The notes under the pieces: generated by a model
Told to the model about the DNA's origin: nothing
Seen by the model: the letters and a program-made list of their open reading frames with translations, nothing else
Databases searched by the model: none
Shown here: positions 17,416 through 28,339 of the stretch, piece by piece
How positions within the stretch are numbered: the stretch's first letter is position 1
How the letters are laid out: every line of letters starts with the position of its first letter
Assembly (NCBI RefSeq): GCF_014202765.1
Contig: NZ_JACHHN010000001.1
Location: forward strand, 871,735-935,734
Source: Silvimonas terrae
Lineage (GTDB): Bacteria; Pseudomonadota; Gammaproteobacteria; Burkholderiales; Chitinibacteraceae
Direction of reading: 5' to 3'
DNA: 64,000 nucleotides
Translations under genes and position numbers: made by a program

Positions 17416-18237
17416 ATGCTGCGTCAGCATTTACTGTATTTATTGCTGTTGGCGGCTGGTGCCCTGGTGGCTTGTAGTTCCGCGCCGACGCCACCCACGC
17501 CGGCCATGACGGTCGCCACCCAGGCGCGCACTGCCATGGCTAGCGCTAACCGGGCGGGTCATCAACAGCGCTGGGAGGATGCGGCCGTGCAGTGGCAGAT
17601 TGCGCTGACGCTGTTCCAGTCGGCAGATGACTGGAACGGGCAGGGCGAGGCACGACTGGGGCTGGCGAATGCCCAGGCGCGTCTGCATCAATCGCAGCAG
17701 GTGATCTCCACGCTGAGCGCCATGAACTCGCCCTTGTTCAGCAAGGCGCAACGCGCTCAGGCCACTTATCAACTGGCCTTGCTGGCCATGCCTGATGCAC
17801 ATGCGGCCACCGCGTTATTGCAACAATCGCAAACCTTGTGTGGCGCTGATTGCGCCATCGCTCCGCAATTATCCAATCTGGCAGCCCGCATTCGTCTGCA
17901 GCAAGGCGATGCGGCCGGGGCTTTGCAGCTCGCCAATGCAGTGCTGGCGCAAGGCGATGCCCTGCCGGTTGCGGAACGGGCCCATGCGTTGCGGCTGATT
18001 GCACAGAGCCATCTAGTGCAAGGGCAGCCGGCGGCAGGCTGGCAAACCCTGCAGCAAGGGTTGGCGCTGGACCGCACTCTGGCCAACCCAGCCTGGCTGG
18101 CCGATGACTTTGCGCTGCAACTTGAGCTGGCGAGGGCGCTGGCAGATCAGTCTTTGCAGGCCGACGCGCAGGCACGCCTGACCAGCGTGTGTGCCACTAC
18201 GGATGCACCGGCCTGTACCGGGGTGCGGGCACCATAA
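17416..18237 (+). CDS. TPR-like lipoprotein of the MCE operon
   Basis: A 273-residue predicted lipoprotein: a hydrophobic signal segment ends in the lipobox LVAC with the acylated Cys at residue 20. The mature part is almost all helix, made of repeated Ala-, Leu- and Gln-rich stretches such as RWEDAAVQWQIALTLF and QGDAAGALQLANAVLAQGD that look like tetratricopeptide repeats. Other MCE operons often carry an auxiliary outer-membrane lipoprotein (PqiC type) at this position; this one is different in sequence, so an equivalent role is inferred from position only. It is the last gene of the operon. Confidence 0.65.
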   Translation: MLRQHLLYLLLLAAGALVACSSAPTPPTPAMTVATQARTAMASANRAGHQQRWEDAAVQWQIALTLFQSADDWNGQGEARLGLANAQARLHQSQQVISTLSAMNSPLFSKAQRAQATYQLALLAMPDAHAATALLQQSQTLCGADCAIAPQLSNLAARIRLQQGDAAGALQLANAVLAQGDALPVAERAHALRLIAQSHLVQGQPAAGWQTLQQGLALDRTLANPAWLADDFALQLELARALADQSLQADAQARLTSVCATTDAPACTGVRAP

Positions 18238-18269
18238 ATACGGGCTGCGTGTTTGTTGTTCCGGGCGAC

Positions 18270-18299
18270 TTGAGCGAGTTGTCACAATCAGGTTATAAT
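18270..18299 (+). promoter_or_regulatory. Strong sigma-70 promoter of rpsB-tsf
   Basis: TTGAGC (18270-18275) and a perfect TATAAT (18294-18299) are separated by 18 bases. Transcription would begin near 18306 and give a leader of about 125 nt before rpsB. Confidence 0.7.
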
Positions 18300-18332
18300 C
18301 TTGCGCTTTCGCATTTCGCGGAAATCTTCCCG

Positions 18333-18396
18333 GTCCGCCATTAAGGGTGCGCCACTCAGGGTCAATCAATTATCTGACCCGGCGTGCAACGCGGAC
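18333..18396 (+). promoter_or_regulatory. Structured rpsB leader, candidate S2 autoregulatory RNA
   Basis: Three nested stems can be drawn in the leader: GTCCGC (18333-18338) with GCGGAC (18391-18396), GCGCC with GGCGT inside it, and GGGTCA (18359-18364) with TGACCC (18375-18380). In E. coli the rpsB leader mediates repression by ribosomal protein S2. The same role is inferred here from position and foldability only. Confidence 0.45.
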
Positions 18397-18429
18397 GGTA
18401 GGCCATAACCCTTATCGGAGTTCAGTTTT

Positions 18430-19149
18430 ATGTCTATCAGCATGCGTCAGATGCTCGAAGCGGGCGTCCACTTTGGTCACCAAACCCGTTACTGGCATCC
18501 CAAGATGAGCCAGTACATTTTCGGTGCTCGCAACAAGATTCACATTATCAACCTGGAAAAGACCCTGCCGCTGTTCGAAGAGGCGCTGAAGTACGTGCGT
18601 CGTCTGTCGGCCAACAAGGGTACTGTCCTGTTTGTTGGTACCAAGCGCCAGGCTCGCGAAATCCTGGCTGAAGAAGCACAACGCGCCGGTATGCCGTTCG
18701 TTGATCACCGCTGGCTCGGCGGTATGCTGACGAACTTCAAGACCGTCAAGCAGTCCATCAAGCGTCTGGAAGACCTGACCGCTATTCTGGCTGATGAAAA
18801 CAACGGCTACGGCAAGAAAGAACTGCTGGACATCAAGCGCGAAGTTGAAAAGCTCGAGCGCTCGCTGGGCGGCATCAAGGATATGAAGGGTCTGCCGGAC
18901 GCGATCTTCGTGATCGACACTGGCTACCAGAAGGGTGCCATCGTTGAAGCCCAGAAGCTGGGTATTCCGGTGATCGGTGTTGTTGATACCAACAACAACC
19001 CGGAAGGCATCAACTTCATCATCCCGGGTAACGATGACTCCTCCCGCGCTATCCGTCTGTACGCCCGTGGCGTGGCTGATGCCGTGCTGGAAGGCCGTAA
19101 CCAGGCTGTGCAGGAAGTCGTGGAAGCTGCTGCTGAAGCGCAAGCGTAA
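18430..19149 (+). CDS. rpsB: 30S ribosomal protein S2
   Basis: A 239-residue S2 protein of the small ribosomal subunit. The opening [20 protein letters not shown], the block [18 protein letters not shown] and the C-terminal [14 protein letters not shown] are universal for bacterial S2. A GGAG ribosome binding site precedes the ATG. It is followed by tsf after a hairpin that should act as a partial terminator, the usual rpsB-tsf arrangement. Expression is probably driven by the promoter at 18270 and tuned by the structured leader. Confidence 0.98.
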   Translation: MSISMRQMLEAGVHFGHQTRYWHPKMSQYIFGARNKIHIINLEKTLPLFEEALKYVRRLSANKGTVLFVGTKRQAREILAEEAQRAGMPFVDHRWLGGMLTNFKTVKQSIKRLEDLTAILADENNGYGKKELLDIKREVEKLERSLGGIKDMKGLPDAIFVIDTGYQKGAIVEAQKLGIPVIGVVDTNNNPEGINFIIPGNDDSSRAIRLYARGVADAVLEGRNQAVQEVVEAAAEAQA

Positions 19150-19173
19150 TTTCAGCTCGCTAGAATCTGCATG

Positions 19174-19198
19174 AAAAAGGGGCGTTGCGCCCCTTTTT
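19174..19198 (+). terminator. Intercistronic hairpin between rpsB and tsf
   Basis: An 11-bp stem (arms 19174-19184 and 19188-19198) with a 3-nt loop ends in five T residues. It should cause partial termination, setting the ratio of S2 to EF-Ts messages. Confidence 0.75.
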
Positions 19199-19240
19199 CG
19201 CAAGTATCCAGAGACACATTCGAATTTCAGGAGAATCACT

Positions 19241-20116
19241 ATGGCGGAAATTACCGCAAAATTGGTCGGCGAACTGCGCGAACTGACCGGCATGGGCATG
19301 ATGGAATGCAAGAAGGCCCTGGTTGAAGCGGGTGGCGATATCAAGGCTGCTGAAGAAGCGCTGCGTATCAAGTCCGGCAACAAGGCTTCCAAGCTGGCCG
19401 GTCGTACCGCTGCTGAAGGCACCGTGGCTGCATTCATCTCCGGCGACAAGAAGCTGGGCGCGCTGATCGAAGTGAACTGCGAAACCGACTTTGTGGGCAA
19501 GGATGCCAACTTCCTGGCCTTTGCCGCGCTGGCCGTGAAAGCCGTTGCTGAATCCAACGTGACCGACGTTGAAGCCCTGGCGAACGTGACCGTTGACGGT
19601 GCTACCGTTGAAGAACACCGCAAGGCTGTGATCTCCAAGCTGGCAGAAAACATCACTCTGCGTCGCGCCGTGCGTTACGAAACCAACGGTCAACTGGCCG
19701 CTTACCTGCACGGCTCCAAGATCGGCGTGCTGGTGGCTCTGCAAGGTGGTGACGAGCAACTGGGTAAGGATATCGCCATGCACGTGGCCGCTTCCAAGCC
19801 GGTGTGTGTGTCCAAGGACCAGGTTCCGGCCGAATTGCTGGAATCCGAACGCAAGATCTACACCGCGCAAGCTGCTGAATCGGGCAAGCCGGCTGATATC
19901 GTTGCCAAGATGGTTGAAGGCCGCGTATCCAAGTACCTGGCTGAGGTGACCCTGCTGGGTCAGCCGTTCGTGAAGAATCCGGACCAGACCGTTGAAAAAC
20001 TGCTGGCCGAGAACAGCGCCAAGGTGGATGCATTCACCATGTTCGTGGTGGGTGAAGGGATCGAGAAGAAGGTTGTGGACTACGCCGCTGAAGTGGCTGC
20101 CGCTGCCAAGGTCTGA
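19241..20116 (+). CDS. tsf: Translation elongation factor Ts
   Basis: A 291-residue EF-Ts, the nucleotide exchange factor that recycles EF-Tu-GDP in the cytoplasm. The N-terminal UBA-like domain runs [20 protein letters not shown] to [14 protein letters not shown]. The EF-Tu contact block [12 protein letters not shown] is intact, and the length is typical. AGGAG precedes the ATG. It is preceded by rpsB and followed by a GC-rich hairpin and pyrH, matching the standard bacterial order. Confidence 0.98.
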   Translation: MAEITAKLVGELRELTGMGMMECKKALVEAGGDIKAAEEALRIKSGNKASKLAGRTAAEGTVAAFISGDKKLGALIEVNCETDFVGKDANFLAFAALAVKAVAESNVTDVEALANVTVDGATVEEHRKAVISKLAENITLRRAVRYETNGQLAAYLHGSKIGVLVALQGGDEQLGKDIAMHVAASKPVCVSKDQVPAELLESERKIYTAQAAESGKPADIVAKMVEGRVSKYLAEVTLLGQPFVKNPDQTVEKLLAENSAKVDAFTMFVVGEGIEKKVVDYAAEVAAAAKV

Positions 20117-20156
20117 TCGTCGCATCGCGCCCGGTTTTTCCCATGCTGTGCTATAA

Positions 20157-21077
<921 letters not shown>

Positions 21078-21195
21078 GTTACGTCGGGTCTTGGGCTGGA
21101 CCCATGGTTTTCTTGCCGGTCGTGATAAAATGCGGCCGGTTTTTGATTTGGCGTGACCCACTGCAATGCAGGCCACGCTTGATGAGGTTTGAATC

Positions 21196-21753
21196 ATGAT
21201 CGCTGACTTGAAGAAAGATACCGAAACCCGCATGCAGAAGACGCTCGAGGCGCTCAAGACCGACCTGATGAAGGTCCGTACCGGTCGCGCCCACACCGGC
21301 CTGCTGGATCATATTCAGGTGGATTACTACGGCTCTTTGGTGCCGGTAAACCAGGTGGCCAACGTGTCCCTGTCCGATGCCCGGACCATTGCTGTGCAGC
21401 CGTACGAAAAGACCATGGTTGGCAAGGTGGAAAAGGCCATTCGTGACTCTGACCTGGGGTTGAATCCGGCCACCAATGGCGACCAGATCCGCGTGCCGAT
21501 GCCCATGCTCACCGAAGAGCGCCGCAAAGACCTGATCAAGGTGGTACGCACCGAAGCCGAAGGCGCTCGCGTATCGACCCGCAATATCCGTCGCGATGCC
21601 AATAACGACCTGAAAAACCTGCTCAAGGACAAGGAAATCTCCGAAGACGAAGAGCGTCGTGGCCAGGAAGAAGTGCAAAAGCTGACTGACAAATACATCG
21701 CCGAGGTCGACAAGGCCCTGGCTGAAAAAGAAAAAGAACTGCTGACGGTTTAA
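21196..21753 (+). CDS. frr: Ribosome recycling factor
   Basis: A 185-residue factor that splits the post-termination ribosome together with EF-G. The three-helix body is recognisable from [20 protein letters not shown], the hinge [14 protein letters not shown] and [20 protein letters not shown], and the length equals E. coli Frr. It starts 118 bases after pyrH and precedes uppS by 47 bases, again the standard order. Confidence 0.98.
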   Translation: MIADLKKDTETRMQKTLEALKTDLMKVRTGRAHTGLLDHIQVDYYGSLVPVNQVANVSLSDARTIAVQPYEKTMVGKVEKAIRDSDLGLNPATNGDQIRVPMPMLTEERRKDLIKVVRTEAEGARVSTRNIRRDANNDLKNLLKDKEISEDEERRGQEEVQKLTDKYIAEVDKALAEKEKELLTV

Positions 21754-21800
21754 GTCTGCGTTGCTGCGGTCGTTGTCGAAAGTCCTCAAAGAGGTGACGG

Positions 21801-22571
21801 GTGAGTATTTTTCGTAGTTCCACGCTGGAAACCCCGGACGAGCTGTCTGGCGTACCCGGCCACGTTGCAATCATCATGGATGGCAACGGGCGCTGGGCCA
21901 AACAGCGCCTGATGCCCCGCGTGTTCGGCCACAAAAAAGGGGTCGATGCGTTACGGGCGACGGTCAAAGCGTGTGACAAGCTGGGCATCCGGTATCTCAC
22001 CGTATTTGCCTTCAGTAGCGAAAACTGGCGCCGCCCGGCCGACGAAGTCTCTTTTCTGATGGGCTTGTTTCTCAAGGTGCTGCAATCCGAGGTGGATCGC
22101 ATGCACGAGAACGGCATTCGCCTGAAGATCGTGGGTGACCGCAGCCATTTTGCGCCCGAGTTGGTGCAATGGATTGAATCTGCTGAAGCACGCACTGCCG
22201 GCAATGCCGGCGTCACGCTATCTATTGCTGCGGATTACGGTGGCCGCTGGGATATCTTGCAGGCGACCGAATGCATGCTGCGGGATCGCCCGGAGCTGGC
22301 GGGGGCGCGGATAGAAGAATCTGATCTGGCGCCGTATCTCGCCATGGCTTATGCGCCGGAGCCTGATCTGTTTATCCGCACCGGCGGCGAGCGTCGCATC
22401 AGTAACTTCCTGTTGTGGCAGCTGGCCTACGCCGAACTCTATTTCACCGACATGCTCTGGCCTGACTTCGATTACGACGCCATGGCCCAGGCCGTGGCCT
22501 GGTATCAGGGGCGTGAGCGCCGGTTTGGCCGGATCAGCGAACAACTGCACCCACAAAGCGCGGCGTCCTGA
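21801..22571 (+). CDS. uppS: Undecaprenyl diphosphate synthase
   Basis: A 256-residue cis-prenyltransferase that extends farnesyl diphosphate with isopentenyl units to give the C55 lipid carrier for peptidoglycan, LPS and the aminoarabinose pathway seen earlier in the window. Signatures are [16 protein letters not shown] with the catalytic Asp, [13 protein letters not shown], and the C-terminal [15 protein letters not shown]. The start is a GTG with GAGG seven bases upstream. The next gene, cdsA, begins two bases after its stop. Confidence 0.97.
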   Translation: MSIFRSSTLETPDELSGVPGHVAIIMDGNGRWAKQRLMPRVFGHKKGVDALRATVKACDKLGIRYLTVFAFSSENWRRPADEVSFLMGLFLKVLQSEVDRMHENGIRLKIVGDRSHFAPELVQWIESAEARTAGNAGVTLSIAADYGGRWDILQATECMLRDRPELAGARIEESDLAPYLAMAYAPEPDLFIRTGGERRISNFLLWQLAYAELYFTDMLWPDFDYDAMAQAVAWYQGRERRFGRISEQLHPQSAAS

Positions 22572-22572
22572 A

Positions 22573-23379
22573 ATGCTGATTACCCGAGTTCTGACTGCAC
22601 TGGTTTTGATACCGCTGGTTTTGTGTGCGCTTTATTTGCTGCCCCATTCTGGCTGGGTGGTGTTTGCCGCGCTGGTCACCGCACTGGGCGCGTGGGAGTG
22701 GGGTGGTTTATGCAAGCTGGGCTCCGCCGGCCGCATTGCCCTTGGTGTCACAGTGGGTGTGCTGGTTGAGTTGCTGGCGCCGCCTGAGTTCTTTGTGTTC
22801 CGTGAACCGTGGGTCTGGCCGGTGCTTGCCGTGGCGACGGTGTTCTGGGTTGTTGTCGCCCCGTTGTGGCTCAAGTTTCGCTGGAATCTGCAAAGCACCG
22901 CGCTCAAGGGCTGTCTGCCTGGCATTTTGTTGCTGGTCGCTGCAGGTATTGCGCTGGCCGCGTTGCGGGCGCAGGCTGGTGCTTCCGGCTTGCTCGCCGT
23001 CATGGTCGTGGCCTGGGTTGCAGATACGGCGGCGTATTTTTCCGGCAAGGCCTTTGGCAAGCACAAGCTGGCCCCCGCCATTAGCCCGGGAAAAACCTGG
23101 GAAGGCGTAGCTGGCGCGTTGATTGCAGTGGGTATCTACGTCGTGGTCATGGGGCATGTCGCCGGAATTGTCTGGTGGAAAATGCTGCTGGCAGGTTGGT
23201 GTCTGACCGCCGTGTCCATTGTGGGTGACCTGATGGAGTCCCTGTTCAAGCGCCAGGCCGGCATCAAGGATAGTAGTCAGTTGCTGCCAGGTCATGGTGG
23301 TGTGCTGGATCGCGTAGATAGCCTGATTGCCTTGCTGCCTGTGGCGGCGCTGGCGTGGCCCTGGCTGATTCAGGCATGA
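22573..23379 (+). CDS. cdsA: Phosphatidate cytidylyltransferase
   Basis: A 268-residue inner-membrane enzyme that makes CDP-diacylglycerol from phosphatidate and CTP for phospholipid synthesis. The C-terminal family signature, SLFKRQAGIKDSSQLLPGHG followed by GVLDRVDS, is complete. Seven or eight hydrophobic segments precede it. The ATG at 22573 follows uppS directly, so the two are probably translationally coupled. Confidence 0.96.
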   Translation: MLITRVLTALVLIPLVLCALYLLPHSGWVVFAALVTALGAWEWGGLCKLGSAGRIALGVTVGVLVELLAPPEFFVFREPWVWPVLAVATVFWVVVAPLWLKFRWNLQSTALKGCLPGILLLVAAGIALAALRAQAGASGLLAVMVVAWVADTAAYFSGKAFGKHKLAPAISPGKTWEGVAGALIAVGIYVVVMGHVAGIVWWKMLLAGWCLTAVSIVGDLMESLFKRQAGIKDSSQLLPGHGGVLDRVDSLIALLPVAALAWPWLIQA

Positions 23380-23439
23380 TTCCGGCCGCTGTGCCGGCAT
23401 GCTGATTAATCTCGACAAAACGAATTTCGGGCAGTAACC

Positions 23440-24645
23440 ATGAGCGCAATCCAAACGCTGACCGTGCTGGGCTCCACCGGTAGCATCGGGGTGAGTACCC
23501 TTGACGTGGTCGCCCGTCATGCTGGCCAGTTCCGTGTTTACGCACTGACCGGCGCCACCCAGCTCGACAAACTGGCGGAGCAATGCCGTCAGCACACGCC
23601 GCGTTATGCCGTAGTGCTGGATGAACAATCCGCCGAAACGCTGCGTGGCCTCCTGAGGGCCGCCGGTAGCGAGACCGAAGTCTTGTGTGGCGAGGCCGCA
23701 CTGGAGCAGGTTGCCATCGCGCCAGAGGTCACCATGGTGATGGCCGCGATTGTCGGTGCGGCAGGGATGCGCCCGACTCTGGCGGCGGCTCGCGCCGCCA
23801 AGCGTGTGTTGCTGGCCAATAAAGAAACGCTGGTGCTGGCGGGCAAGCTTTTTATGGATGCCGTCAACGCCAGCGGCGCCGAGCTGCTGCCAATCGACAG
23901 CGAACACAACGCCATCTTCCAGGTGCTGCCCCGCGCACATCGGGAGCATCCTTATCGCGGCACGCTGGCTCAGGCTGGCGTCAAGCGCATTCTGTTGACC
24001 GCTTCAGGTGGCCCGTTCCGCACCCGCCCGGTAGAGACCCTCTCCAGTGTGACGCCGGAAGAAGCCGTCAAGCACCCCAACTGGTCGATGGGGCGCAAGA
24101 TTTCCGTCGATTCCGCCACCATGATGAACAAGGGGCTGGAGGTCATTGAGGCGCACTGGCTGTTCAACGCCGGGCCCGATGAAATCACCGTGGTTGTGCA
24201 CCCGCAAAGCATCATCCACTCCATGGTTGAATACGCTGACGGCTCCGTGCTGGCCCAACTGGGCACGCCGGATATGCGCACCCCGATTGCCTATGGCCTG
24301 TCTTATCCGCAGCGCGTTGAATCGGGTGTCAAGTCGCTGGATCTCTTTAGTGTGGGTCGGCTGGACTTTGAAGCGCCCGATCTGGTGCGCACACCGTGTC
24401 TGCGCCTTGCCTTCGAAGCCCTGCGGGCAGGCGGGGCGGCAACGGCTGTGCTCAATGCAGCGAACGAGGTCGCAGTGGCCGCATTTCTGGATCGCCAGCT
24501 TGGCTACACGCAAATTCCGGTGCTGATTGAAGAAGTGCTGGCCACTTGCGTCGGTGATTGCAAGGCAGATTCGCTCGACGCCCTGCAGCAGGCTGACGGC
24601 CTGGCGCGCGTGACCGCACAACGCTGGCTGGAAGCACAAAGCTGA
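23440..24645 (+). CDS. dxr: 1-deoxy-D-xylulose 5-phosphate reductoisomerase
   Basis: A 401-residue enzyme of the methylerythritol phosphate isoprenoid route, converting DXP to MEP with NADPH. The N-terminal nucleotide-binding [19 protein letters not shown], the [13 protein letters not shown] metal and substrate site, TASGGPFR and the flexible loop region [20 protein letters not shown] are all intact. It supplies precursors for uppS two genes upstream. It is followed four bases later by rseP. Confidence 0.97.
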   Translation: MSAIQTLTVLGSTGSIGVSTLDVVARHAGQFRVYALTGATQLDKLAEQCRQHTPRYAVVLDEQSAETLRGLLRAAGSETEVLCGEAALEQVAIAPEVTMVMAAIVGAAGMRPTLAAARAAKRVLLANKETLVLAGKLFMDAVNASGAELLPIDSEHNAIFQVLPRAHREHPYRGTLAQAGVKRILLTASGGPFRTRPVETLSSVTPEEAVKHPNWSMGRKISVDSATMMNKGLEVIEAHWLFNAGPDEITVVVHPQSIIHSMVEYADGSVLAQLGTPDMRTPIAYGLSYPQRVESGVKSLDLFSVGRLDFEAPDLVRTPCLRLAFEALRAGGAATAVLNAANEVAVAAFLDRQLGYTQIPVLIEEVLATCVGDCKADSLDALQQADGLARVTAQRWLEAQS

Positions 24646-24649
24646 CCTC

Positions 24650-25999
24650 ATGAGCGTATTGATCTCTGTGCTCGCCTTTGTGGTGACGATCGGCATTCTG
24701 GTGACCTTTCATGAACTGGGTCATTACTGGGTGGCGCGTCGTTGCGGTATCAAAGTTCTGACGTTCTCTATCGGGTTTGGCAAAAAGCTGCTGTCCTGGC
24801 AGCGGGGCGAAACCACCTGGCAACTGGCTGCCGTGCCGCTAGGCGGCTATGTGCGCATGCTCGATGAGCGTGAACGCCCGGTCGAACCGGAAGATTTGCC
24901 GCGTTCGTTCAATCAGCAACATCCACTCAAGAAAATGGCAGTGGCGGTGGCGGGACCCGCAGCCAATCTGCTGTTGGCCCTGTTGTTTTACTGGGTGCTG
25001 TTTATTTCTGGCGTGACCACCTTGCGACCGGTGCTGGCCGATGTCACGCAAGGTTCGCCCGCGCAGCAGATTGGCTTGCGTGCCGGTGATCGTATTGACG
25101 CCATTGACAACAAACCGGTTAAAACCTGGGATGATCTGGCCGAATTCCTGATTGATGCTGCCAGCAGGCATGAGCCCTTTGAGCTGGCCGTACATAGCCA
25201 GTCTGGTGATGCCACGATTGCCGTGGACCCCACGCGGACCAGTCTGGGCGAAATAGACGCAGGTCTGATTGACCGTTTTGGTATTTCACCCTTGCCCATT
25301 ACCAACGTCATCGGCCAGGTCGCCCCCGATAGTGCCGCTGCGACTGCGGACATCAAACCAGGCGACCGGATTATCTCGGTCAATGGCAAGCCGGTGCAAA
25401 GCTGGAGCGTGCTGCAGCAGGCTGTCATGCGTTACCCTGTGGTGCCGGTCAGCCTGGTGCTGGAGCGGCACGGACAAACGCTGAACAAAACCGTGACGCC
25501 ACATGAAGTGGTGGTCAAGGGTGAACATATCGGACAATTGGGGCTGGCGCCAAAGCTGGATGAGGCGCGCTGGAATGCGCAACAAATGCAGTTGCGCTAC
25601 GGCCCGCTAGCAGCTATTGGTGCCGCCTGGAACAAGGTGATTGATACGGTCAAGTTCACCCTGCAGATGTTTGGTCGCATGATTGTGGGCCACGTCTCTG
25701 TCAAGCAGATAGGGGGTCCGGTTACCCTGGCAGACATGGCCGGGCGATCGGCCCAGATGGGGTTCTTGCCCTTCCTTGAAACACTGGCCCGAATCAGCCT
25801 TTCCCTGGCTGTTTTGAACCTGCTACCTGTGCCGCTGCTGGATGGCGGTCATTTGCTGTATCATACCGCCGAACTGGTGACCGGACGGCCGGTCCCTGAG
25901 CGGGTACAAGCGTTCGGCATGCGGTTGGGCCTTGCGTTTATTGCCGGGTTAATGGCGCTAGCGCTATATAACGATTTCTTCCGACTTATCTCTGGTTGA
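24650..25999 (+). CDS. rseP: RIP metalloprotease RseP
   Basis: A 449-residue site-2 protease in the inner membrane that cleaves anti-sigma factors and leftover signal peptides. The zinc motif HELGH lies in the first membrane helix (VTFHELGHYWVARR), two PDZ domains occupy about residues 110-300, and the second active-site block LNLLPVPLLDGGHLLYH carries the third zinc ligand. Length equals E. coli RseP (450). It sits between dxr and bamA, the conserved order. Confidence 0.96.
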   Translation: MSVLISVLAFVVTIGILVTFHELGHYWVARRCGIKVLTFSIGFGKKLLSWQRGETTWQLAAVPLGGYVRMLDERERPVEPEDLPRSFNQQHPLKKMAVAVAGPAANLLLALLFYWVLFISGVTTLRPVLADVTQGSPAQQIGLRAGDRIDAIDNKPVKTWDDLAEFLIDAASRHEPFELAVHSQSGDATIAVDPTRTSLGEIDAGLIDRFGISPLPITNVIGQVAPDSAAATADIKPGDRIISVNGKPVQSWSVLQQAVMRYPVVPVSLVLERHGQTLNKTVTPHEVVVKGEHIGQLGLAPKLDEARWNAQQMQLRYGPLAAIGAAWNKVIDTVKFTLQMFGRMIVGHVSVKQIGGPVTLADMAGRSAQMGFLPFLETLARISLSLAVLNLLPVPLLDGGHLLYHTAELVTGRPVPERVQAFGMRLGLAFIAGLMALALYNDFFRLISG

Positions 26000-26025
26000 T
26001 TACTGCCAGTTTCCGATCCGACACA

Positions 26026-28314
26026 ATGAAATTAAAACCGCTTTCCTTGATGCTTGGCGCAGCATTGTCTTTCAGTGCACTCCCTGTCTGGGCCATCGAT
26101 GCTTTTGTGGTGAAGGATATCCGGGTAGAGGGCCTGCAGCGGACTGACGCTGGCACGGTGTTCAACTACCTGCCCGTGAAAGTGGGCGAGAACCTGGATG
26201 ACAGCAAGGCGCAACAGGCCATCAAGGCACTGTACGCCACCGGCTTTTTCAACGATGTCCGCCTGGAGCGCAGCGGTGATGTCCTGATCGTGACCGTGGA
26301 TGAACGTCCGACGATTGCACAGATCAACATCAACGGCGCCAAGTTGATGGACAAAGACCAGATCAAGACTGCGCTCAAGAGCCAGAACTTTACGGAAGGG
26401 CGTATTTTTGATCAGGGCGTGCTTGATGCCGCCGTGCAGGAACTCAAGCAGCAATATTATTCGCGCGGCCGTTACTCCGTGCAGATCAAGACCTCGCAGA
26501 CCCGTCTTGAACGCAACCGTGTCGGTATCCAGTTTGATATCTCTGAAGGCGCAACTGCGGTGATCCAGCAGGTGAACCTGGTCGGCTCGCATGTCTTCAA
26601 GGAAAGCAAGCTGCTGGACGAGATGAGCATGTCCACGCCGGGCTGGTTTAGCTGGTACACCCGTGACGATCAGTACTCCCGCCAGAAAATGACGGCTGAC
26701 CTGGAAACCCTGCGCTCCTACTATATGGATCGCGGGTATCTGGAGTACAACATTGACTCCACCCAGGTGGCGATTGGCGAAGACAAAGAAACCGTCTTCC
26801 TGACCATCAACATGACCGAAGGCCCGCAATACACGGTCAGCGATATCAAGTTTGCCGGCGAAAGCACGCTCTCGCAGGCCGAGCTTGAAAAAATGGTCAA
26901 CATCAAGCCGGGCGAAATCTTCAATCGCTCCAAGCTGAACAAGGCCACGACAACGATCTCGGGCAAACTGGGCAACGATGGTTATGCTTTTGCCAACGTC
27001 AACGCCGTGCCGGAAGTCGACAAGGTTAACCACACCGTCGCGTTTACCTTCTATGTTGACCCGGGCCGCAAGGTGTACGTGCGCAACATCAACATCACCG
27101 GCAACACCATGACCCGTGATGAAGTGGTGCGTCGTGAACTGCGTCAGCTGGAATCTGCGCCGTACGATGCCTCCAAGGTCGATCGTTCCAAGCAGCGTCT
27201 GAACCAGCTCGATTACTTCCAGGAAGTTACCATTGACACGCCACCGGTGCCCGAGTCGCCGGACCAGGTGGATATGAACGTCAAGGTCACTGAAAAGAAA
27301 ACCGGCCAGTTCAACATCGGCGCCGGTTACGGTCAGTCTGAAGGCGTGGTGCTGATTGCTTCGGTGTCGCAGACCAACTTCCTGGGTAGCGGCAAGGCGT
27401 TCTCCGCAGAATTCAACAACAGCTCCGCCCAGCGCGTGTACTCGCTGGGTCTGAGTGATCCGTACGCTACGCCGGACGGGATCTCCATGGGCTGGAACTT
27501 CTACAAGCGCGATACCGATCCGTCTTACAACAGCCTGGGTAACTACACCACCAGCGGCTGGGGTGGCGCGCTGAACTTCGGCCTGCCAGTCACCGAGTTC
27601 AACTCGATTGGCATGGGTCTGGCCTATGACAACCTTGAGATCATCACCAATGCGAACACGCCGAAATACGTGAACGAGTTTGTGAATGAATTCGGTGCCA
27701 AGACGGGCACGTTCAGCGTGAACACCAAGTTTGGCCGTGACACGCGTGACAGTGCCTCTTACCCGACCAAGGGCTGGAACTTCAGCACCTCGGCCGAAGC
27801 GGCCATCCCGTCGTCCGACCTCAAGTACTATCGTCTGGGCCTCAATAGCCAGTACTGGATTCCGTTTGGCGATGAGGGCACCGCGCTGGAATGGAACCTG
27901 CAAGGCGGGTATGGTGGCACCTATGGTAATACCACCTATCCGTTCTACAAGAACTATTATGCCGGTGGCGTGAACTCGGTACGCGGCTTCTCCTACGGTA
28001 CGATTGGTCCCAAGGATGAGAACGGCGACGGCATGGGGGGCAACCGCATGTTGACCAACAGTCTGGAACTGTTCTTCCCGATGCCGGGCCTGAAGAACGA
28101 CAAGAGCACGCGTTTGTCCCTGTTCATTGACTCTGGTCTGGTGCGTGGCCCGACAGATGACGTGCCAGCGGGCAGCATGCGTTACTCCACGGGCGCGTCG
28201 TTCTCGTGGGTGTCGCCGATTGGTCCGTTGAAGTTCTCGCTGGCCAAGGCGCTGAAGAAAGACGAGTCCGACAAGTTGGAATCCTTCCAGTTCCAGCTCG
28301 GGAATATCTTCTGA
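26026..28314 (+). CDS. bamA: Outer membrane protein assembly factor BamA
   Basis: A 762-residue outer-membrane protein, the core of the BAM complex that inserts beta-barrel proteins. A signal peptide (MKLKPLSLMLGAALSFSALPVWA is the region, cleavage expected after about residue 23) is followed by five POTRA domains to about residue 420 and a 16-strand barrel. The barrel contains the conserved VRGF motif (SVRGFSYGTIGP) and ends in a C-terminal Phe. I use the ATG at 26026; the TTG at 25996 would spoil the signal peptide. skp follows after 25 bases. Confidence 0.97.
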   Translation: MKLKPLSLMLGAALSFSALPVWAIDAFVVKDIRVEGLQRTDAGTVFNYLPVKVGENLDDSKAQQAIKALYATGFFNDVRLERSGDVLIVTVDERPTIAQININGAKLMDKDQIKTALKSQNFTEGRIFDQGVLDAAVQELKQQYYSRGRYSVQIKTSQTRLERNRVGIQFDISEGATAVIQQVNLVGSHVFKESKLLDEMSMSTPGWFSWYTRDDQYSRQKMTADLETLRSYYMDRGYLEYNIDSTQVAIGEDKETVFLTINMTEGPQYTVSDIKFAGESTLSQAELEKMVNIKPGEIFNRSKLNKATTTISGKLGNDGYAFANVNAVPEVDKVNHTVAFTFYVDPGRKVYVRNINITGNTMTRDEVVRRELRQLESAPYDASKVDRSKQRLNQLDYFQEVTIDTPPVPESPDQVDMNVKVTEKKTGQFNIGAGYGQSEGVVLIASVSQTNFLGSGKAFSAEFNNSSAQRVYSLGLSDPYATPDGISMGWNFYKRDTDPSYNSLGNYTTSGWGGALNFGLPVTEFNSIGMGLAYDNLEIITNANTPKYVNEFVNEFGAKTGTFSVNTKFGRDTRDSASYPTKGWNFSTSAEAAIPSSDLKYYRLGLNSQYWIPFGDEGTALEWNLQGGYGGTYGNTTYPFYKNYYAGGVNSVRGFSYGTIGPKDENGDGMGGNRMLTNSLELFFPMPGLKNDKSTRLSLFIDSGLVRGPTDDVPAGSMRYSTGASFSWVSPIGPLKFSLAKALKKDESDKLESFQFQLGNIF

Positions 28315-28339
28315 TTTCGGGTTTGAACGAGGTTAAAGC

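Noticed and set aside
21091-21131. Promoter upstream of frr (TTGGGC ... TAAAAT)
   Set aside because: The spacing is 29 bases and no other -35 fits the TAAAAT hexamer.
26032-27903. 623-codon minus-strand frame opposite bamA
   Set aside because: Antisense shadow of an unmistakable bamA; it has no ribosome binding site or recognisable domain.
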